Shown here in pieces: positions 20,871-31,377 of a stretch of DNA of 64,000 nt; position 1 is the stretch's first letter; the number at the start of each line of letters is the position of its first letter. The translations under genes and the position numbers were made by a program. Under the pieces are notes generated by a model. That model made no database searches and was not told where the DNA came from. It was given only the letters and a program-made list of their open reading frames with translations. Origin of the DNA: Toxorhynchites rutilus septentrionalis (Eukaryota; Arthropoda; Insecta; Diptera; Culicidae). The stretch lies in NCBI RefSeq assembly GCF_029784135.1, contig NC_073744.1, positions 82,439,935 through 82,503,934 of the forward strand. Direction: 5' to 3'.

Positions 20871-22081
20871 CAGGGTTTTCCATTTCGGGCTTCCGAAAGT
20901 ATACAGCCCTGCGCTGACAACCGTTTGACATAGCTGTCAACCAAAGCGTCATATCGTTAGTTGAATGTCTGCCATTTTACAATATGGATCGTTTTAGCAT
21001 CGCGCAACGTGTTAATTTTGTTAAATTATAATGTAGTGCGTAAATTCGAACAAACTGGATCCGTAGCGGATATTGTGAAACCTGTGCATCATCGTAATGT
21101 GCCTTCGGCCGAAAATATTGCTGCTGTTGCTGCCAGTGTGGAGGATGACCCGAATGTTTCGATTCCACGGCGTGCTCAGCAATTGGGCTTGTCAAACACA
21201 TCATTGTGGCGAATTTTGCATTTGGACTTGCACCTACATCCATATAAAGTCCAACTTGTACAAAAATTAGAGCGTGGTGACCATGGAATGCGTCGGGCAT
21301 ACGTCGATTGGGTGAACGAACAACAGCAGCAAAATGCTGAATTTATGCATCAAATTTTCTTCAGCGATGAGGCACATTTCGAGCTCGGTGGCTATGTGAA
21401 CACCCAAAATTTCCGTATATGGGGCTCAGAAAATCCACACGTGATTGTTGAGAGGCCATTGTATTCGCCAAAAGTCACTGTTTGGTGCGCATTATGGTCT
21501 GGTGGAGTCATCGGGCCGTATTTCTTTGAAAATGAGAACGGCGAGACGGTAACTGTGAATGGTGAGCGCTATGGCCGCATGTTAACCGATTTTTTTTTGC
21601 CACAAATTGAAGATATGGATACGGATGACATGTGGTTTCAGCAGGACGGCGCCACGTGCCACACAACACGACCGAACATGGCCATATTGCGAACGAAATT
21701 TGACGGACGCATAATTACGCGTTTTGGTGATGCCAATTGGCCGTCCAGATCATGCGATTTGAACCCGCTAGACTTTTTTTGTGGGGTTATGCGAAAGACC
21801 GTGTCTATGCCAACTCTCCGCAAACTCTTGAACATTTCAGAGACAACATTCGTGAAGTTATGACCGAGATACCGCCCCATATGTGCCGAAAAGTCATCGA
21901 AAATTACCTGTTCCGGATCAAGGTGTGCGAGGAAGCCCTAGGTGGACATTTGAATGATGTTGTATTTCACACATAATGGCATAAACCAAACTTTAATTTG
22001 AAATAAAAGTTTCATCGAAATTCGAATTCTAAGTGTGTTTTATTTTAATTTACTTTCGGAATTTAAAGTTGGAAACCCCTG
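20871..22081 (+). mobile_element. DD41D (rosa-type) mariner-like element, copy 1
   Basis: Ends CAGGGTTTTCCA... and ...GGAAACCCCTG form TIRs of about 30 bp (both include TCCGAAAGTA at the inner side), flanked by TA (20869-20870 and 22082-22083). Length 1211 bp. Compared with the copy at 60764-62068 it lacks about 94 bp near 21030, inside the N-terminal DNA-binding region. Confidence 0.85.
20984..21976 (+). pseudogene. DD41D transposase, copy 1 (deleted and frameshifted)
   Basis: IS630/Tc1/mariner transposase. The start ATG gives MDRFSIAQRVNFVKL, then a stop caused by the 94-bp deletion near 21030, which removes much of the first helix-turn-helix. The rest is open in another frame to about 21778. 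Catalytic acids: D in FFSDEAHF, D in QQDGATCH and D in NPLDFF, with 41 residues between the last two, hence DD41D. A T-run at 21774-21780 is one base short (7 T; the frame needs 8), shifting out of frame before the C-terminal GYAKDRVYANSP part, which ends at TAA 21974-21976. Inactive. Confidence 0.85.
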
Positions 22082-22249
22082 TATATGCATCTTGCGATTG
22101 ATATGGATGTTGTTTGCCTAATTTGTTCTGGACTTTTCGTTAGAAACTAATGGCGTGTTTTAGTTGACTCTCAGACATATGGAAATTAATTTTGCTAGTA
22201 ATTTAGCTGAATGTACTCGTTGCGGAACAATTTCATTGAACAAGACATT

Positions 22250-22278
22250 TATATAAAGGAGATGAGGTCCAGTTCAGT
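22250..22278 (+). promoter_or_regulatory. Candidate TATA-initiator core promoter
   Basis: TATATAAAG (22250-22258) lies about 25 bp upstream of an arthropod-type initiator TCAGT (22274-22278). The spacing is near, though slightly shorter than, the usual. No gene could be attached downstream, so this may be chance in AT-rich DNA. Confidence 0.2.
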
Positions 22279-22371
22279 TTACGAAGTGCATATAGAAGAA
22301 ACGGTTTCTGGACGGATTCTATGCATTGATTGTTCCACACGATGTTACCGTATTCCAGAATAAGCCATACC

Positions 22372-22565
22372 TATGTAAAATAGAATAGATTTTGTTGTGT
22401 ATTGGTCCTGGAAGTTACGTGCGAAGTATTTGATAAAGCTTTCTTTATTTTTTGAGCTGAAGTATTCTATGAATGTGAGTACGTATTCCAGGATGATGCT
22501 CAGATCTCTGACTCTTTTACATTTTGCTATAATTTGCACTTCAAGTCGTATTATAACAGTTAGTA
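22372..22565 (-). repeat. 194-bp dispersed duplicate, copy 1
   Basis: Matches 25298-25491 over exactly the same length with roughly 15-20 mismatches. On the minus strand it is open and reads as a peptide containing SFIKYFARNFQDQYT; the same peptide segment is kept in the other copy. I do not recognise the family. The two copies lie on either side of the DD37E element. Confidence 0.6.
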
Positions 22566-22895
22566 GGGTATGTGGGGGCAAAACGAACATGTTAAGAAGA
22601 ACTTCAATTATATCTTTGGAAACTAATGTTTCCCGAAACTTTGATGCAGTTTCTTGTTATTCAATATACTGTTTTTCTACCTAATTGGCCAAATATTTTA
22701 CAGAAAAGTGTTTTTCAATGTTTTTTACTAAAATTAAAACAGATCGAAAAGTACTACATTTTTTTCGATGCGGGTATAATGGACATGTAGTAGGGGTAGT
22801 ATGGAGAGGTTTGTATTGACGTAGGACTACGTCTTCCATTTCTATACTGGGGTGTAAACATAGACATCAAAGCACCCGCCACACACATACGCATA

Positions 22896-24195
22896 AAGGG
22901 TGTGTCACATCAAATTGCATCACGGAAAAAACGCTGTAGAAATTTAATTTTTAGGAATTATATCTTCAACTTTCGCTTATAATTAGATAAGAGTGTATAG
23001 ATAACGTTGGCCATGCTTCACTGTCAATTTTTCGTAAATTTGGAAAAATGTCGTCGAACGAAAAAGAGCGTCGTGAATTAATCCTGTGCACTCATTTCGA
23101 GAATCCGGGGTTGTCACATCGGGACATCGGTAAGATGCTGGGAATCATCCAATCCACGGTCAGCAGAGTACTAAAACGATACTTCGAGAATCTAACCATC
23201 GACCGTAAGGTGAAGAACGGCAAAAATGGATGCTCCGTCAGTGAAAAAGATCACAAGCGCGTAGTTAAGCAGTTTAGACGTGATCCGAGAAGTTCGGTCC
23301 GGGATGTCGCCAATAAGCTGAATTTGTCAAGTTCATTCGTCCAGAGGACCAAGCAGCGGGAGGGCCTGCGTACATACAAGGTTCAGAAGGCTCCTAACCG
23401 CGACGAAAGGCAAAACATGGTGGGGAAGACGCGAGCCCGGAAGCTGTACACCGAAATGCTGAGGAAGGCGCATTGCCTGGTAATGGACGACGAAACCTAC
23501 GTCAAAGCGGACTTTCGTCAGCTGCCGGGTCTGTTGTTCTTCTCCGCAGAGGACAAATTCAGCGTTTCGGAGGAGATTCGCAAGCAGAAACTATCCAAGT
23601 ATGCCAAAAAGTACATGGTGTGGCAAGCGATCTGCTCTTGCGGAAAGCGGAGCGCCCCCTTCATGATGACCGGCACGGTAAACGGGCAGGTTTACCTTAA
23701 GGAGTGCCTACGGAAGCGCTCACTACCACTATTGAAGCAGCACGAGGGCCCGACCATCTTCTGGCCGGATCTCGCTTCGTGCCACTATTCAAAGGACGTG
23801 TTGGAGTGGTACGAAGCCAACGGGGTCACCTTCGTGCCAAAGGAAATGAACCCGCCCAACGCGCCGGAGCTTCGCTCAATAAAGAAATATTGGGCGATTA
23901 TGAAGCAGGCCCTCCGGAAGAACCCAAAAGCTGTCAAATCGGAGGCGGACTTCAAGAGAAAATGGATTTCTGTTCAAAAAAAAAACTACAACCTGACGTT
24001 GTACAGAACCTTATGGACGGGGTAAAGAGGAAGGTGCGAGCATACGGGCTTGGGCTCGAAGTATGAATAAAAAGAAAATGCCAAAAGTTGTTTAATAGTT
24101 TTTATTTTACTGTCTAAAATTTTCAAAAGGATCGGTCTACTGGGCGAATTTCTACAGCGTTTTTTCCGTGATGCAATTTGATGTGACACACCCTT
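22896..24195 (+). mobile_element. DD37E mariner-like element, copy 1
   Basis: Ends AAGGGTGTGTCACATCAAAT and its inverted copy form TIRs of at least 45 bp (also including GCATCACGGAAAAAACGCTG), flanked by TA (22894-22895 and 24196-24197). The 1300-bp element carries one transposase frame. IS630/Tc1/mariner elements of DD37E type have been described from mosquitoes. Confidence 0.9.
23048..24066 (+). pseudogene. DD37E transposase, copy 1 (catalytic Glu lost, frameshift)
   Basis: The N-terminal ~110 residues hold two helix-turn-helix units (LSHRDIGKMLGIIQSTVSRV; SSVRDVANKLNLSSSFVQRT). The catalytic core has D in VMDDETYVKAD and D in FWPDLASCH. The third acid, expected 37 residues later, is K in ELRSIKKYW, where an E is normal for this family. 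An A-run near 23976-23985 shifts the frame so the usual ending (LQPDVVQNLMDGVKRKVRAY) lies in the next frame, stopping at 24066. Both lesions would abolish activity. About 340 residues overall. Confidence 0.9.
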
Positions 24196-24197
24196 TA

Positions 24198-25297
24198 CAC
24201 GCGCGGATCTCTCTCGTTTGGTTGCCATCCAGCATCGAGAAGATTCCGGAAAGATGTCATCGTTGCTGAAAAATAATCTGCCAGTTCTCAATGGAATTGA
24301 ATAATACATTCAAGCGAAAGAGTTTATTTCAATGTTTTCTATCCATATAACACTGCGAACAAATACATTTGGTTTTGTGATTTTTCAATCAAGTGCGATC
24401 AACGTAAGACCACGTCTTTCGGCAATTTATTAGAGGTACAATGAATCTTAAGAAGGAATTTCCGCTCTACGCGCACTGTCAAACGATGTTTACTCAACAA
24501 TTTCTCAAACGAGAAATGGATGTTGTGAAAAAGGATGAGCGAACGCAAAAATTATGTAGACTGATTTGATGCAACAGATATTTTGTCTATTGGAAATGGA
24601 ATACAACGATAGTCTTACGTCACCCTTACGGTTATACCACAGATATAACCCACTTCCTGTTTTTTTTGAATCGTAAATGTTTATCGATCGCGAGAGGAAT
24701 AATTTTATTCAACCAAGGTCTAAACTCATCACGAATGTCCGTTAAATGATGAAAAAGTCGAATTAATCCACATAGAAGTGATATCGTGCTTTTCAGCAGT
24801 ATAAACGGATAGACTCTCAACTATTTTGCTTTTAGTTCCAGTCAGATTCTAAACAGTCCACATTTGGCGATTTGATTTCCATTTATAGACGCAGGGAATA
24901 GATTAAACAGACTTTTCACAGCCCATCTCACTCCCACTGGCAACTGTGTTAATTTACTTTTCCGTACATACCTAATATCGCTTCTCTGTTAACTCACAAA
25001 CCGAAATATAACCATCAGCGAATTGTATTTTGATATTAAACCACTCAAAATGCTTAATATCGAAGCAGCTGAAATTACATCCTCACGCGGAATCATGTAT
25101 AATATGATTTTCGGTTTTTGTTCCCCTTTTCTACTTTTCATCAGTATTCATTGCCTAAGGGTGGCTTAAATATTATAGAATAACATGTAGAAGGTGTTCT
25201 CATTAACAGACATCGGAAATTCAAAATGTAACTATACAAATCAATCACCTGTCCTATATTATCCCCACTGTCCGTATTACCCGCGGTTCCCCTACAT
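24198..25297. other. 1.1 kb non-coding stretch
   Basis: AT-rich, no supported gene. ACGTAAGACCACGTCTTTC near 24408 echoes the CGTAGTCCTACGTC motif at 10308 and 22822. Confidence 0.45.
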
Positions 25298-25491
25298 ATG
25301 TAAAATAGAATAGATTTTATTGTGTATTGGTCCTGGAAGTTACGTGCGAAGTATTTGATAAAGCTTGCCTTATTTATTGAGGTGAACTGTTCTATGAATC
25401 TGAATATGTATTCCAGGACGATGCTCAGATCTCTGACTCTTTTCGCATTTTGCTATAATTTGCATTTCAAGTCGTATCAAAAAAGTTAGTA
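25298..25491 (-). repeat. 194-bp dispersed duplicate, copy 2
   Basis: Equal-length copy of 22372-22565. On the minus strand the peptide RDLSIVLEY and SFIKYFARNFQDQY remain open, but a one-base insertion at the upstream side shifts the frame there. Same orientation as copy 1. Confidence 0.6.
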
Positions 25492-26184
25492 CATGATTTT
25501 TCTGCTATTATTTATAGAATTGCATTTTTTTATATTCATTTGTGACAGTTTTTTCTCACATCAAGTATACCGAAGAGATAATAACAAGCGAATCAAATGA
25601 AAAAAAAATCATAATCACAATTCGTTCGTGTGCTGTTTCTCAAATTTTTCCAACAAAAAGTGAGCAATTTTGAAAATTTTGCAAGATAATTTTTTTTAAA
25701 TTTTAAATTTTACAAGATTATGTTTGTTTACTTTTTTCTAGGCCTTTCTTCTTAAAAACTATAGGTAAATGATCTGTCGAAATGTTTTGGGTAGGTTAAC
25801 AATGGAAAGATTGTCCTCGAAAACGAAAATTTTCAAAATTCGACATGGCGTATCTGTTACACATTAAGGTGGAAAGGGATCACACTGAATAATTTTTAGT
25901 TTTGAGCCAAAACTAATCGAAAAATCATAGAAAGAAGCCAGAGCAAAAAAAAAATGTTAATTTTTTTTTCTGTTGAATTCAATCAGTGCTCAGCTCAGTC
26001 GCATAAATCGAATTCGATATCATTTCTCATTTATAGTTTTGTTCGGTTTTATCAGCTCATAATAAATAACATCGACTTGGTCACACAACACAACCATCGC
26101 AGCGTGAATATTTGACCGAGCCAAGCGATGTGTTGTGTCGATCATCACTCGATTGTACCATTGGTGGAGTGAACAAACAATACC
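25492..26184. other. AT-rich non-coding spacer
   Basis: Long A and T runs; no gene or terminal repeat recognised. Confidence 0.5.
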
Positions 26185-26275
26185 TACACCCAAAATTATT
26201 TTTAGCACATTTTTGACATCCTGAAACATACCTTTAAATGAGCTTAAAAATATCATGAAAAGTGATACCCACCCA
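26185..26275. repeat. Dispersed repeat, partner of 1495-1600
   Basis: Shares CACCCAAA, TTTTTAGCACAT, CATCC and TTAAATGAGCT with 1495-1600 in the same order. Followed, after a Tc1-like insertion, by the SINE at 27150. Confidence 0.4.
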
Positions 26276-26317
26276 TACTGTTACAGTATTTATTCAAGCG
26301 AGAGGCGGGTTTGTGTA

Positions 26318-26823
26318 CGGGGTCTCTCAGATTAAACGCTCACGCAACAAATTTTTATAACTTCTACAAAAGCGAACCGATTTTTATTTTTAAAAAACAG
26401 AAATAAACCTTATTTTAGGACATTTTCGATGTGACCACCCTTTTTCGATAACGTGCTTTAAACGGTGAACAAAATTCTATATGCACAGCTCTAACATTAT
26501 GACTTCGATGCTGTCCTTCACGGTACTTCACGTACTCCCAGAGGGAGAAATCGACGACGAGAAATGTTGAAATTCTTACCATAAGAGGACAAAGTTTCAT
26601 TAAGGCTTCGGTTGCTCGAGTAATACGATTTCACTAAAAATACACTTGTAAACTTGTAAATTGTACATCTTGATTCTAAAAATCATCCGATCAGACTGAA
26701 CGAGAAGCCGAATATTATCGTCCCGAAGTGGGGAATGCAGTGTTACCATCGACGGAGCGAAAAAAATATATATAAGGAGCTATTCGATTTTTTTTGCGTG
26801 AGCGTTTAATCTGAAGTACCCTG
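26318..26823 (-). mobile_element. Deleted Tc1/mariner-type relic
   Basis: The left end and the reverse complement of the right end share TCAGATTAAACGCTCACGCA, preceded by GGGGTCTC and AGGGTACT, and are flanked by TA (26316-26317 and 26824-26825). On the minus strand, sequence near 26400-26470 reads HRLKHVIEKGGHIENVL-like when frames are combined, the typical tail of Tc1-type transposases. The catalytic core is gone (506 bp total). Confidence 0.65.
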
Positions 26824-27149
26824 TATAGTATAAATGTCAAAGCAATATAAGAGCAATATATGAGAGTAAAATATGAAAATAAGTACGAATCAAACGTTGC
26901 ACACGTGTGACGTTCAAATTGAACTCCTATTGAACTGACAGGAGCCAAAATATCGGGCACCCCACTTACATTTTCCACTTGTGTTCCGCTGAATTGAGTT
27001 TCCCACTGACACTTCTCCTTGAGATTTTCCTAACGATCTTAGCATCATTCATAGCACCCGGTTGCGGCTGCACGTTAAAATACGCTTCACGTTTCACTTT
27101 CGGTTCGGTTCCAATTTAATTTTATTATGTGGTGTATTATTCGCGAGCA

Positions 27150-27390
27150 TCGGTATAACAGCACCAGTGGCTATGTGGATAGCGTCGTTGTGACGACTGG
27201 CGTACAACCCAGCAGTTCAATCCCTGCTTGGCATCGGTTGGTTTTTTTTGCACAATTCAAACTGGTCAATACATACAAACATTTTAACACTCTTCAAAAC
27301 AGGTGGTTTTATTTGTGGATTTTATCCTGCAGCTTTTTTTCTGCCAAAGATACTATCTTTCCTGCCAATGCTAGTTTTGCAATAAAACTA
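27150..27390 (+). repeat. tRNA-derived SINE, family B, copy 2
   Basis: Contains ACAGCACCAGTGGCTATGTG (box A region) and AGTTCAATCCCTGC (box B), plus the downstream CTGCCAAAGAT and TGCTAGTTT seen at 1790-2110. Boundaries approximate. Confidence 0.55.
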
Positions 27391-27439
27391 AACGGCCCTT
27401 TTTAGAGCTACAAAATTATGGGAGAGTTTGATGATACAC

Positions 27440-28075
27440 CTAGTTTTTTTACGTGGGGGATACGGAGATACGTAAACCGCGTAAAAAACCGCGTTAATTA
27501 GAAAATCCGCGTAAAAAAAACATGTCACCTAATCATAGATATCGAATGGGACTATCTTTACGTAGAATGGAAGTGAAAATTTGATTGTTGCTCGCTTCCG
27601 GAAACCCGTAGTTTTTTCCTGCAATTTCGTTGGTTACTGATAGCTATAGTTCGATTTTCCTCACGAATGAGGTCATCTGTTGTTGCTAGAAGATTCCCTT
27701 GTGATTTGTACACTCTACTGCCGATCCACCGATGAGGTCATCTGTTGTTGCTAGAAGATTCCCTTGTGATTTGTACACTCTACTGCCGATCCACGTGCAG
27801 TACCACTGTTGAACCGTCCAGAGCCAAGTAAACATTGCAAGCATTCAACTCGCTGCCCGTAAAAGCCCCGTCCCGTTGTACCGCCCGGTGAGCTCCCCGT
27901 TACCCAACACCTAAAATCCACATACGAATCGTGATAAGGTGCGGCACTTATTTCTTTCATAAGCTACGTTACAAGCACTAATTACCGGAATATGCTCCGA
28001 GGGAGCATAAGAGAAAAAAAAAACCTCGTAAAAAAACCGCGCAAAAAAAACCGCGTAAAAAGCCTGGGTGTATAG
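27440..28075. mobile_element. Repeat with CCGCGTAAAAA-rich ends
   Basis: Clusters of ACCGCGTAAAAA-like motifs lie at 27470-27520 and 28020-28065. Between them is more GC-rich sequence (27580-27960) and a 65-bp tandem duplication. Orientation of the motifs is the same at both ends, so this is not a simple TIR element. Function and class unknown. Confidence 0.4.
27667..27794. repeat. 65-bp tandem duplication
   Basis: ATGAGGTCATCTGTTGTTGC... at 27667-27731 is repeated at once at 27732-27794 with no mismatch that I can see for about 63 bp. Perfect identity implies a recent duplication, a collapsed or expanded assembly artefact, or a variable minisatellite. Confidence 0.9.
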
Positions 28076-28498
28076 TGCTTCAAAATAAAAAATGATACAA
28101 ATAGCCTGACGTGATCCTAGGTCAATTATGCGATCGTGTCTCGGATACAACCTTCCTTTAACTTTTATGAAATCAGTTGTACAGTAAATGTAAGTCCAAA
28201 ATGGCTGCCAAAAAATAAATGTAATGTTGCATTCTTAAACGGTTTTATTTAGCTTCACCGTTTTGTATGTACGTTTGTAACTTTGTAACTTTGTATGTAG
28301 CGCTGACCCACATTGATAAAATTTGATCCCCTTCCTGTTGATCGATTGATCTGAAATTTAGAACACAGCTTTATCTTTGCAGTCATTATAAAACTGCGTA
28401 TTTCATGTTTTGAAAATCCAAGATGACGGCCGCTACAAAATGGTGGATTACATATTTTCTCAAAACCTCATCAATATGGGTGTTTCCAAAACCCCATC

Positions 28499-29159
28499 AT
28501 GGTCGGGCCCTCGTGCTGCTTCAATAGTGGTAGTAAGCGCTTCTGTAGGCACTCCTTAAGGTAAACCTGCCCGTTTACCGTGCTGGTCATCACGAAGGGG
28601 GCGCTCCGCTTTCCGCAAGAGCAGATCGCTTGCCACACCATGTACTTTTTGGCAAACTTGGATAGTTTCTGCTTGCGAATCTCCTCCGGAACGCTGAATT
28701 TGTCCTCTGCGGAGAAGAACAACAGGTCCGGCAGCTGACGAAAGTCAGCATTTCGGTGTACAGCTTCCGGGCTCGCGTCTTCCCCACCATGTTTTGCCTT
28801 TCGTCGCGATTAGGAGCCTTCTGAACCTTGTATGTACGCAGACCCTCCCGCTGCTTGGTCCGCTGGACGAATGAACTTGACAAATTCAGCTTATTGGCGA
28901 CATCCCGGACCGAACTTCTCGGATCACGTCTAAACTGCTTAACTACGCGCTTGTGATCTTTTTCACTGACGGAGCATCCATTTTTGCCGTTCTTCACCTT
29001 CCGGTCGATGGTTAGGTTCTCGAAGTATCGTTTTAGTACTCTGCTGACCGTGGATTGGACGATTCCCAGCATCTTACCGATGTCCCGATGTGACAACTCC
29101 GGATTCTCGAAATGAGTGCGCAGGATTAATTCACGACGCTCTTTTTCGTTCGACGACAT
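28499..29159 (-). pseudogene. DD37E transposase, copy 2 (internal and 3' deletions)
   Basis: Starts at ATG 29157-29159 with MSSNEKERRELILRTHFENP and keeps both helix-turn-helix units. A 49-bp deletion near 28746, after RKLYTEML, removes the segment containing the first catalytic Asp (VMDDETYVKAD) and shifts the frame; FFSAEDKFSVPEEIRKQ continues in another frame to KQHEGPTM, where the truncation occurs. The deletion has a short GCTGA/GGACT-type junction. Diverged from copy 1 by several substitutions, so not a recent duplicate. Confidence 0.85.
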
Positions 29160-29312
29160 TTTTCCAAATTTACGAAAAATTGACAGTGAAGCATGGTCAA
29201 CGTGATCTATACACTCTTATCTGATTATAAGCGAAAGCTGAAGATATAATTCCTAAAAATTAAATTTCTACAGCGTTTTTTTCCGTGATGCAATTTGATG
29301 TGACACACCCTT
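28499..29312 (-). mobile_element. DD37E mariner-like element, copy 2 (3'-truncated)
   Basis: Minus-strand copy of 22896-24195. Its 5' TIR is intact at 29312 next to TA (29313-29314). Homology stops abruptly at 28499 inside the transposase, joined directly to the 120-bp-repeat array, so about 450 bp including the 3' TIR are missing. It cannot move on its own or in trans. Confidence 0.85.
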
Positions 29313-30211
29313 TATTTTTTTTCTTTCAAAATCGTATCAATATGGGTATCAAATGAAGGGCTTGACTAGTAGTTGTTAAAAAGCAAATCCAAAATGGCGG
29401 CTGCTACAAAATGGCAGATTATATATTTTCTCAGAACCCCATCAATGTGGGTATCAAATAAACAGGCTTGATTAGTAGATCGCATTCATTTATAAGAAAA
29501 TGCAAATCCAAATTGGCACCAACCACAAAATGGCGCAATGATTTTTTTCAAAAAACTTCATCAATTTGAATATCATTTGAAGGGGTTTGACTAGTAGAAC
29601 AAAGTTATTTATAAAAAATTCAAATCCAAAATAACCATTACTACAAAACGGTGAAACGTTGAATATTTTTTCTCAATACCCCATCAATATGGGTATCAAA
29701 TGAAAGTGCTATTAGAACATAGTAGATCATGAAAAATCCAAATCCAAGATAGCTGCAGTCCCCAAATAACCAATTGCTTTTTAAATGGTTTCATTCAGTT
29801 TGACCTGGCATTGCGCAATTCGAGATTTCAAATCGAATAGGTTTTAGTATTATGTATCTTTTTCAAGTTAATACTTTCAGTGTACTAGATTTAGAGCAAA
29901 ATTTGTCTCGTAGAGAATTTTAAAATTTTTGGGTTCGTAAACAAAGCTAAGTCAAAGTGGTCGAAACGAACAAAAATCACTCGTTTCGAAATGCGCAATG
30001 TCACCCATGCTTGTATGTATATTTGAATGTGTGTGGGGTAAGTACCATGTATTTTTGTAATCCCCTCAATATCGGTATTAAATGAAATGATTTGACTAAT
30101 AGAATACTGTACATCGTAAAAATATTCCGAGGAAAATAAGGTAAGAAATAAAAAATGAAAAAAAGGTTGAATGGTTTTATTATATAGAAATATGCTAATG
30201 ATACAAATTAT

Positions 30212-30689
30212 GTACTAAAAACTAAAAAAATAAAATGAGTAAAAAAAAACTTTCTAAGTTAAATGGTTTCTTTGTGATTAAACATAATAATAATACAGAT
30301 AATGCACTAAAAGCTAGAAAATAATTAAGCAGGCAGCTATTAGCAGTTATCATACCAATTCCTTCATTAATCAAGAACATTGATGAGACTAAAATAAGTA
30401 GCAGTTAATATATTTGAAAAACAGTACTAAGTTTCAAAATTCTAAAAAATAATTAAAAATTCTAAAAAATAAAATAAGTAAAAAAAAACTTTTTAAGTTA
30501 AACGGTTTCTTTGTGATTAAACATAATAATAGTACAGATAATGCACTAAAAGCAAGAAAATAATTAAGCAGGCAGCTGTTGGCAATTATCATACCACTTC
30601 CTTCATTAATCAAGAACATTGATGAGACTAAAATAAGTAGCAGTTAGTATATTTGAAAAACAGTACTAAGTTTCAAAATTCTAAAAAAA
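30212..30689. repeat. 239-bp tandem duplication
   Basis: Two adjacent units (about 30212-30450 and 30451-30689) share GTAAAAAAAAACTTT, GTTTCTTTGTGATTAAACAT, TTAAGCAGGCAGCT, CCTTCATTAATCAAGAACAT and AACAGTACTAAGTTTCAAAA with a few mismatches. Non-coding and very AT-rich. Confidence 0.8.
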
Positions 30690-31225
30690 ATCAAAACTAG
30701 AGAATATATATTTTTTGTACCGTGCAACGTTGTAAACATTCTGAGAAAATCACACATATCTATAAAAGGCATAGGAACACACTTAAATACGAATTAGACT
30801 GAATCTTATATTTCTTATATTTCTCGATATATCATAGTAAGATGCACTTTCAGTATTTTTTTCAATTTTTTATCTCGAAGCTATTGAGAATGGTGTGCTA
30901 AAAATTGAAAGGTACGTTATTCACCATAGATCCTATGTTAAATTACATAGGGATTCGAAAAATAGTCAACATATTTATACAATAAAAAAAATCAATACAA
31001 ATTCAAATAAACAATCGATTTATTTCAACTTCATTCATGTTTCTTTAATACAGCAAGACGTTGAACAGAAACTTGCACGCAACAAAACCTTTTAATAGTT
31101 GAACTTTCATCCGCTAACTTCACACAAGTCAAAATGTGCGGTCCCAGGCGTATGTCTTACAGATTTCTTTCCGGTCCTTAATGTGTTAAGAACTGCTCTT
31201 TTTCGAGCAGTGCTATTTTATTCGG
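30690..31225. other. Non-coding spacer
   Basis: AT-rich. The 66-codon frame at 30895 is Lys/Asn/His-rich and has no motif; nothing else supported. Confidence 0.45.
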
Positions 31226-31377
31226 TCTTTTTGTCTGTATTATATAGTGACTTTCAACACTTTTGGCTGGTTCGTAACTTTTACTTCCATTTCGAAAGAA
31301 CGTCGGGAGTGAGAATTGAACTCGTGATCTCTGGCGTGAGAGGTACGGATGTTACCACTACGCCAGATCGCCTCCAC
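31226..31377 (-). repeat. tRNA-derived SINE, family A, copy 3 (minus)
   Basis: The inverted box A (GTTACCACTACGCCAGATCG) and box B (GAGAATTGAACTC) match the copy at 2340-2490 in reverse. Flanks TTTTATTCG and TTTCATTCG may be a decayed target duplication. Confidence 0.75.

Larger units (their letters stand above)
28377..30140. repeat. Diverged tandem array, about 120-bp unit, split by a transposon
   Basis: Units contain AAATCCAAAATGGC, CTACAAAATGG, TTTTCTCAAAACCCCATCAA, TATGGGTATCAAATGAA and TTGACTAGTAGA in order. I count a unit before 28498 and about four from 29315 to 29770, with a weaker one near 30057-30140. The DD37E copy 2 (28499-29312) sits inside it. The 5' flank (28250-28380) contains a GTATGTACGTTTGTAACTTT lead-in. 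Confidence 0.65.

Noticed and set aside
23473..23700. Extra frame within DD37E copy 1
   Set aside because: Shadow frame of the transposase; only the last part of the 23704-24066 frame is real, as the shifted C-terminus.
27667..30689. CRISPR array
   Set aside because: Tandem repeats here lack short conserved repeats with unique spacers, no cas genes exist and the DNA is eukaryotic.
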